Assembly (NCBI RefSeq): GCF_004208535.1 | Contig: NZ_SGIS01000003.1 | Coordinates: 148,925-212,924, forward strand | Source: Sphingomonas populi | GTDB lineage: Bacteria > Pseudomonadota > Alphaproteobacteria > Sphingomonadales > Sphingomonadaceae | Reading direction: 5' to 3' | Length of the DNA: 64,000 nucleotides | Part shown: positions 59,386 through 64,000 of the stretch, piece by piece | How positions within the stretch are numbered: the stretch's first letter is position 1 | Layout of the letters: every line of letters starts with the position of its first letter | Made by a program: the position numbers and the translations under genes | The notes under the pieces: generated by a model | What the model was told of the DNA's origin: nothing | Databases searched by the model: none | The model's input: the letters and a program-made list of their open reading frames with translations, nothing else

Positions 59386-60345
59386 ATGGCTGACCGCGCA
59401 TCGGACAACGACATTCTGGTCAGCGAAGTCGGCCCGCGCGACGGGCTGCAAAGCATCGCTGCCGTCATGCCCACCGCCGCCAAGAAAGCGTGGATCGCCG
59501 CCGAGGCCGCCGCGGGCGTGCGCGAGATCGAAGTGGGCAGCTTCGTCCCCGCCAAGCTCCTGCCCCAGCTCGCCGACACCGCCGAAATCGTCGCTTATGC
59601 CAAGACGATCCCCGGCCTCGCCGTCGCGGTACTGGTGCCCAATGCGCGCGGTGCCGCCGCCGCGATCGAAGCGGGCGCGGACAAGATCACCCTGCCGCTC
59701 TCCGTCTCCGAAACCCACAGCCTCGCCAATCTGCGCCGCACCCATGACCAGGTGATCGCCGAAGCGCAGGCGATCGGCACGATGATCGCCGCCCTCCCGC
59801 CCGAGCAGCGCCCGCATTTCGAGGGCAGCCTGTCCACCGTCTTCGGCTGCACGCTGGAAGGGCCGATCCCGGATGCGCAGATCGCCCGCCTCGCCGCCGC
59901 GCTGATGGATGCGGGCTGTGACGAGGTCGGGCTGTCCGACACCACCGGCTATGCCGATCCCTCGGCGGTGCGCCACATGATCCGGCTGGTGCGCGGCGTG
60001 GTCGGCGATGCGGCGCTCACCGGCATCCACCTCCACAACACCCGCGGCCTGGGCCTCGCCAACGCCCTTGCCGCGCTGGACTGCGGCCTCACCACGCTCG
60101 ACGCCTCGCTGGGCGGCATCGGCGGCTGCCCGTTCGCGCCAGGCGCCAGCGGCAATATCGTGACCGAGGATCTGGTGTTCATGCTGGAGGCGATGGGCCT
60201 GCGCACCGGCATCGACATCGATGCTTTGCTCGCAGTGCGAGAGATTGTGACGGCAGCCTTGCCGGACGAGCAGATGTTCGGGTTCCTTCCCGACGCGAAA
60301 CTGCCGCTGGGCTTCACCCCTGCGGCGATGCGGAGGGCAGCATGA
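59386..60345 (+). CDS. HMG-CoA-lyase-family enzyme
   Basis: The 319-residue TIM-barrel lyase has SEVGPRDGLQS (metal and catalytic Asp/Arg), GSFVPAKLLPQLAD, HLHNTRGLGLANALAAL and the signature GGCPFAPGASGNIVTEDL containing the active-site Cys. These define hydroxymethylglutaryl-CoA lyases, which cleave a 3-hydroxy-3-methylacyl-CoA to acetyl-CoA and a keto acid. A citramalyl-CoA-like substrate is plausible with CoA-transferase 3 and the LeuCD hydratase. ATG 59386 is chosen because AAGGA lies seven bases upstream; the ATG at 59368 falls inside the operator. Confidence 0.92.
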   Translation: MADRASDNDILVSEVGPRDGLQSIAAVMPTAAKKAWIAAEAAAGVREIEVGSFVPAKLLPQLADTAEIVAYAKTIPGLAVAVLVPNARGAAAAIEAGADKITLPLSVSETHSLANLRRTHDQVIAEAQAIGTMIAALPPEQRPHFEGSLSTVFGCTLEGPIPDAQIARLAAALMDAGCDEVGLSDTTGYADPSAVRHMIRLVRGVVGDAALTGIHLHNTRGLGLANALAALDCGLTTLDASLGGIGGCPFAPGASGNIVTEDLVFMLEAMGLRTGIDIDALLAVREIVTAALPDEQMFGFLPDAKLPLGFTPAAMRRAA

Positions 60346-61046
60346 CGACGGACGCACCCACTCCCGGCACCCGGATGGTCAGCGACGGGCGCACCGCGCG
60401 CGAAATCTTCGATGCGGTGATGGGCAATCCCGCCCGCGCCAAGTTCGGCTTCGGCAACCGGTTGGCGATCGTCAATGTCGATTTCCAGAACGCCTATACC
60501 CGGATCGATCAGTTCAAGACGGCGTATGAAACCGATCCGCGCCAGATCGAATGGACCAACACCATCTCCGCGCTCGCCCGGGCAAAGGGGATGCCGGTGA
60601 TCTGGACCCGCGTTTGCTATCACGCCACCGCCGCCGATGCCGGGGTGTGGGGCACGCGCACCGATACGCCGGACAGCCTGCAGAACATCAAGCACGGATC
60701 GCCCCGCCACGCGTTCGACGATCGCTGCGCCATCGATCCAACGGTCGACATGATCTATGACAAGCACATGCCGTCGGCGTTTTTCGAAACGCCGCTGCAA
60801 AGCCTGCTCGTCTGGCACAAGGTGGATACGGTGGTCGTCACCGGCGGATCGACCTCGGGCTGCGTCCGCGCCACGGCGGTGGACAGCCTCAGCCGCGGCT
60901 ATCGCACCATCGTCCCGATCGAGACCTGCGCCGACAAGCATGAAAGCTATCACTTCGCCAATCTGACCGATCTTCAGCTGAAATATGCCGACGTCGAACC
61001 GGTGCAGACGGTGATCGACTGGCTGAAGGCACAGCGCGATGCGTGA
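60342..61046 (+). CDS. Isochorismatase-fold amidohydrolase (N-carbamoylsarcosine amidase-like)
   Basis: The 234-residue cysteine hydrolase has the triad Asp47 (VDFQNAY), Lys141 (YDKHMPSAFF) and Cys174 (GGSTSGCVRATAVD). The family hydrolyses amides and ureido groups, for example N-carbamoylsarcosine, nicotinamide and maleamate. The start at ATG 60342 overlaps the HMG-CoA-lyase-family stop (ATGA). Being followed by two PuuE-like hydrolases, it fits a half-amide (such as maleamate-like) hydrolase acting after ring opening. That is inferred from context. Confidence 0.92.
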   Translation: MTTDAPTPGTRMVSDGRTAREIFDAVMGNPARAKFGFGNRLAIVNVDFQNAYTRIDQFKTAYETDPRQIEWTNTISALARAKGMPVIWTRVCYHATAADAGVWGTRTDTPDSLQNIKHGSPRHAFDDRCAIDPTVDMIYDKHMPSAFFETPLQSLLVWHKVDTVVVTGGSTSGCVRATAVDSLSRGYRTIVPIETCADKHESYHFANLTDLQLKYADVEPVQTVIDWLKAQRDA

Positions 61047-61914
61047 GGGCGAAGCGGACCCCGGCCTCTTTGATTTCCGCCCCTATCGCGGCCGCCCGGC
61101 GCTCGCATGGCCCGATGGCAAGCGGGTGGCGGTGTGGATTTCGCCCAACATCGAATTTTACGAACTCGATCCGCCGGCCAACCCGCATCGCAAGAGCTGG
61201 GCACGGCCGCATCCCGATGTGGTCGGCTATGGCCACCGCGATTATGGCAACCGCGTCGGCCATTGGCGGATGGCGGAAATGATGAGCAAACACGGCTTTC
61301 CCGGATCGGTCAGCCTGTCGGTGGCGATGTGCCAGCACCATCCCGAAATCGTCGCGGATGCGGCGGCGCGCGGCTGGGAGTTCTTCAGCCACGGCATCTA
61401 CAACACCCGCTACAGCTATGGGATGGACGAAGCGCAGGAACGCGCCATCATCGAGGATTCGATCCGCACCGTCCGCGACGCGACCGGGCAGACGATCAAG
61501 GGCTGGCTCGCCCCCGCGCTGACCCACACGCCGCGCACGCTGGATCTGATCGCCGAATATGGCCTCAGCTATACCTGCGACCTGTATCATGACGATCAGC
61601 CGGGGGAAGTGCATGTCCGCCAGGGCCGCCTGATCTCCATGCCCTACAGCCTGGAGGTCAACGACCATTACGGCTTCTTCGTCTACAACATGAGCCCGCG
61701 CGAATACGCCGATACGCTGATCCGCCAATATGATCGGCTCGCCGACGAGGGTGGCACCGTGATGTGCATCCCGCTCCACGCCTACCTGATCGGCCAACCA
61801 CATCGCATGGGCGCGTTCGAGGCGGTGTTGCGGCATATCGTGGCAGATGGCCGCGCCTGGATCACCCGGTCGGGCGACATCGCCGATCATTATCGCGCGC
61901 AGGTGCCGGCATGA
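61039..61914 (+). CDS. PuuE-like polysaccharide-deacetylase-fold amidohydrolase (copy 2)
   Basis: The 291-residue NodB/PuuE-fold protein has VAVWISPNIEFYEL, VSLSVAMCQHHPEIV, FFSHGIYNTRYSYGMDEAQER and MCIPLHAYLIGQPHRMG. The usual metal-site Asp motif of chitin deacetylases is not visible, but the allantoinase/imidase branch often lacks it. The start at 61039 overlaps the preceding amidohydrolase gene by 8 bp, and the stop overlaps copy 3 by 4 bp. It may be an imidase or ureidase subunit; the substrate is unknown. Confidence 0.85.
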   Translation: MREGEADPGLFDFRPYRGRPALAWPDGKRVAVWISPNIEFYELDPPANPHRKSWARPHPDVVGYGHRDYGNRVGHWRMAEMMSKHGFPGSVSLSVAMCQHHPEIVADAAARGWEFFSHGIYNTRYSYGMDEAQERAIIEDSIRTVRDATGQTIKGWLAPALTHTPRTLDLIAEYGLSYTCDLYHDDQPGEVHVRQGRLISMPYSLEVNDHYGFFVYNMSPREYADTLIRQYDRLADEGGTVMCIPLHAYLIGQPHRMGAFEAVLRHIVADGRAWITRSGDIADHYRAQVPA

Positions 61915-62822
61915 CGCTCGATCCCAGCTATCTCGAGTATCCGCTACGCCGCCACGGCATGGACCATGATTTCTATCCCTGGTCCAACCTGTTCGAACGC
62001 CCGCCGATCGCCTGGCCATCGGGTGCGGGCGTCGCAGTTGCCGTGGTTGTCAGCCTCGAATGGTTTCCGATCCTGCCGGTAGATGCGCCGTTCCGCGCGC
62101 CGGGGCATATGGTGACGCCCTATCCCGACTATCGCCACTATACCGCGCGCGAATATGGCACCCGCGTTGGGCTGTACCGGATGCTCGATGCGCTGGATCG
62201 CGTCGGCGCGCGGGCATCCTTCGCCACCAACGCCGCCATCGCCGATCGCTATCCCAGCATCCTCGCCGATCTGCGCGCGGCCGGACATGAGATCGTCGCG
62301 CATTCGACCGACATGAACGGCACCATCGCCTCCGGTCTGGCCGAAGCGGACGAACGCGCGCTGATCGCCACCGCGCTCGACACAATCGAGCGGGTAACCG
62401 GCGAGCGCCCGACCGGCTGGATGTCGATCGCCCGGTCGCAATCGTTCAACACCGCGCGCCTGCTCGCCGAAGCCGGCCTGCGCTACATGGCGGATTGGGT
62501 GAACGACGACCTCCCCTATGGTTTCGAAACCGGGGCCGGGCCGATCGTCAGCGTTCCGGTCAACCACGAACTGTCCGATCGCCAAATCATCACCGTCCAG
62601 CAGCATTCGGCCGAATCCTATGCCGAACAGATGCTCGACGCGTTCGCGCTCCTCCAATCGGAATCGGCCGGGTTCGGCGGGCGAATGCTGCCGCTGCACG
62701 TCACCCCCTATATCCTCGGCCTCCCCTATCGGATTGGCGCGTTCGAACGACTTTTGGCGGAGCTTTCGGCACAGCCGGATGCTGCGTTTCACATGCTTAC
62801 GGAAATTGCCGGCGCCCGCTGA
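61911..62822 (+). CDS. PuuE-like polysaccharide-deacetylase-fold amidohydrolase (copy 3)
   Basis: The 303-residue protein has the same fold as copies 1 and 2, with VAVAVVVSLEWFPI, ASFATNAAIADRYPSIL, EIVAHSTDMNGTIASG and LPLHVTPYILGLPYRIG. It differs clearly from copy 2, its operon neighbour, so the two could form a heteromer or act on different rings. It starts at the ATGA overlap. It is the last gene before the insertion-sequence remnant, and the plus-strand operon appears to end here. Confidence 0.85.
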   Translation: MTLDPSYLEYPLRRHGMDHDFYPWSNLFERPPIAWPSGAGVAVAVVVSLEWFPILPVDAPFRAPGHMVTPYPDYRHYTAREYGTRVGLYRMLDALDRVGARASFATNAAIADRYPSILADLRAAGHEIVAHSTDMNGTIASGLAEADERALIATALDTIERVTGERPTGWMSIARSQSFNTARLLAEAGLRYMADWVNDDLPYGFETGAGPIVSVPVNHELSDRQIITVQQHSAESYAEQMLDAFALLQSESAGFGGRMLPLHVTPYILGLPYRIGAFERLLAELSAQPDAAFHMLTEIAGAR

Positions 62823-62981
62823 GTCGCGAGTCGCCAAGCGGGCACTTGGCAGTGGTTTTCCAGCCTGAATCTTCGATTGTTGCGAAAAGCGGCAGTTGAT
62901 CGGACCATTGCGTAAAAATCATGCACGGCCCACCCATTTTACGACATAAAGGTCGTGGTAGCGGGTAGTGCCCCATGGCAT

Positions 62982-64000
62982 GGTGTAAGAACACCGATCC
63001 TCGGCAGGGCCAAGGATGATCAGGCTGCCAGTGCTGGCAGGCTGATGCGCGGGTTATCGCTCAACGTGCCGATCGTTTCCAGCGTCATGTAGCGGCGTGA
63101 CACCGACCACTCGTCGTTCTGTTCAAGCATGAGTGCGCCGACGAGGCGGATGACCGCAGCGGTGTTGGGGAAGATGCCGATGACGTCAGCTCTACGCTTG
63201 ATCTCTTTGTTGACGCGTTCGAGCGGGTTGGTGGACGAGATCTGCGGCCAGTGCTCCTTCGGGAAAGCCATGTAGGCGAGCACCTCCTCGCGCGAGCCGT
63301 CCATCATCACGGCGAGCTTCTCGTATCGCTCGCGCAGCGCATCGGCGACGTGGTGCCACTGCTCGTGGGCAGCCTCGGCGCTCTCCTGGGCGAAGATCGT
63401 CTTGAGCATGGCGACGACGGCGGGGCGCTGCTTTGCACCGACATGCGCCAGTGCGTTGCGCATCCAGTGCACCCGGCAGCGTTGTTGGGTCGCGTTGAAC
63501 ACCTTGCCTGCGGCGCTGCGCAGTCCTTTGTGATCGTCGGAGATGACGAGCTTGACGCCGCGCAGGCCGCGATCGGCGAGCGAGCGCAGGAAGCTTTTCC
63601 AGAAGGGTTCGGCCTCGGACGGACCGCTCGCGACGCCGAGCACCTCGCGCTTGCCGAGCGTGTTGACGCCCACCGCCACTATCACCGCGGTCGAGACGAT
63701 GCGGCCGCCTTCGCGCTCCTTCAGGTAGGTGGCGTCGATCCACAGGTACGGCCACTCGCCTTCGATCGGGCGGTTGAGGAAGGCGTTCACCCGCTCGTCG
63801 ATCTCGGTGATCAGCCGGCTCACCTGGCTCTTCGAGACGCCGGTTCCGCCCATCGCCTTCACCAGATCGTCGACCGAGCGCGTCGAGATACCTTCACATG
63901 AGGAGTTTGGGGTCAAGCTATTATCAAAGTGACATGGCCGCCTCCTGGTTAGAGATCCATGGTCTGAGCCCATTGTATAATACCGGCCCGGTCACCGAGC
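62982..64000. mobile_element. Remnant of an IS256-family insertion sequence at the island edge
   Basis: The truncated transposase defines the element. Its left (transposase-distal) boundary is uncertain; a small GGTGT-AAGA-ACACC inverted repeat at 62982-62995 is a candidate end. The right end lies outside the window or was lost. The preceding 160 bases after the last deacetylase-fold gene hold nothing I recognise. Confidence 0.6.
63020..63897 (-). pseudogene. IS256-family transposase, 5'-truncated
   Basis: The preserved C-terminal part keeps the DDE residues: Asp in WIDATYLK, Asp in VISDDHKGL and Glu in STNPLERVNKEIKRR, followed by PNTAAVIRLVGALM. Family transposases are about 400 residues, but homology here begins at EGISTRSVDDLVKAMG. 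Roughly the first 100 residues are therefore missing, and the ~100 bases to the window edge read as unrelated sequence. The 5' part has been cut off or replaced by another insertion. The remaining frame is open from an unrelated upstream start but is probably not a functional transposase. Confidence 0.85.

Noticed and set aside
1..64000. CRISPR array, tRNA, rRNA or prophage
   Set aside because: No regularly spaced repeats, no cloverleaf-like or rRNA-like segments and no phage structural genes were seen.

Overview
This is a GC-rich stretch of an alphaproteobacterial genome. It most resembles a Sphingomonadales member (Sphingomonas/Novosphingobium/Sphingobium type), judged from the TonB-dependent receptor style, the Tat-exported DUF1838 proteins, the dense operons with ATGA overlaps and the class of insertion sequence at the right edge. 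No rRNA, tRNA, CRISPR or phage genes were seen. Almost everything belongs to one large catabolic island of about 50 genes, with uptake, periplasmic processing, ring or amide opening, CoA chemistry and C-C cleavage represented.

Layout. 1-14.5 kb (mostly minus): a partial exported protein, two alpha/beta hydrolases with odd active sites, an aldehyde dehydrogenase, a Zn alcohol dehydrogenase, an isocitrate-lyase/PEP-mutase-family lyase beside an aconitase-like LeuC/LeuD pair, an exported hydrolase, a GPH transporter and a Tat-exported hydrolase. A plus-strand triad (methyltransferase, small partner protein, FAD-linked oxidase) is embedded at 2.6-5.8 kb. 14.6-20.2 kb (plus): an aldehyde dehydrogenase and a HyuA/HyuB pair. 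20.2-36.6 kb (minus): a tightly coupled 16-gene unit with a FAD monooxygenase, VOC protein, crotonase, PuuE-like deacetylase-fold hydrolase, SDR, HapK/REDY-like protein, amidase, PaaK-like ligase, two MmgE/PrpD proteins, two CaiB/BaiF CoA-transferases, acyl-CoA dehydrogenase, MaoC hydratase and CitE-type lyase. 36.8-39.6 kb (plus): an MFS transporter and a second methyltransferase/partner pair. 39.6-52.8 kb: exported hydrolases, a Tat amine oxidase, cytochrome c, three DUF1838 proteins, a second FAD-linked oxidase and the TonB-dependent receptor. 53-62.8 kb: a beta-lactamase-fold hydrolase, an MDR reductase, a second LeuC/LeuD pair, a GntR regulator, a third CaiB transferase, an HMG-CoA-lyase-family enzyme, an isochorismatase-fold amidohydrolase and two more deacetylase-fold hydrolases. 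63-64 kb: a 5'-truncated IS256-family transposase.

How it may work together (inference). Several families that open amides, lactams or cyclic imides (HyuAB, three PuuE-like proteins, an amidase-signature enzyme, an isochorismatase-like amidohydrolase) sit with two aconitase-like hydratases and three kinds of aldol-type lyase. This fits a route in which a nitrogen-containing ring is opened to a half-amide, de-amidated to a (substituted) maleate-like diacid, hydrated to a malate derivative and cleaved to pyruvate plus a short acid or acyl-CoA. The substrate is unknown.

Regulation. Two palindromes of the form CATTTG-N8-CTATATCAAATG lie in the gntR/leuC2 and caiB3/HMGL divergent promoters. A separate motif, CTATCCG-N5-CGGATAG or near variants, recurs in four other divergent promoters. 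Its regulator is not in the window.
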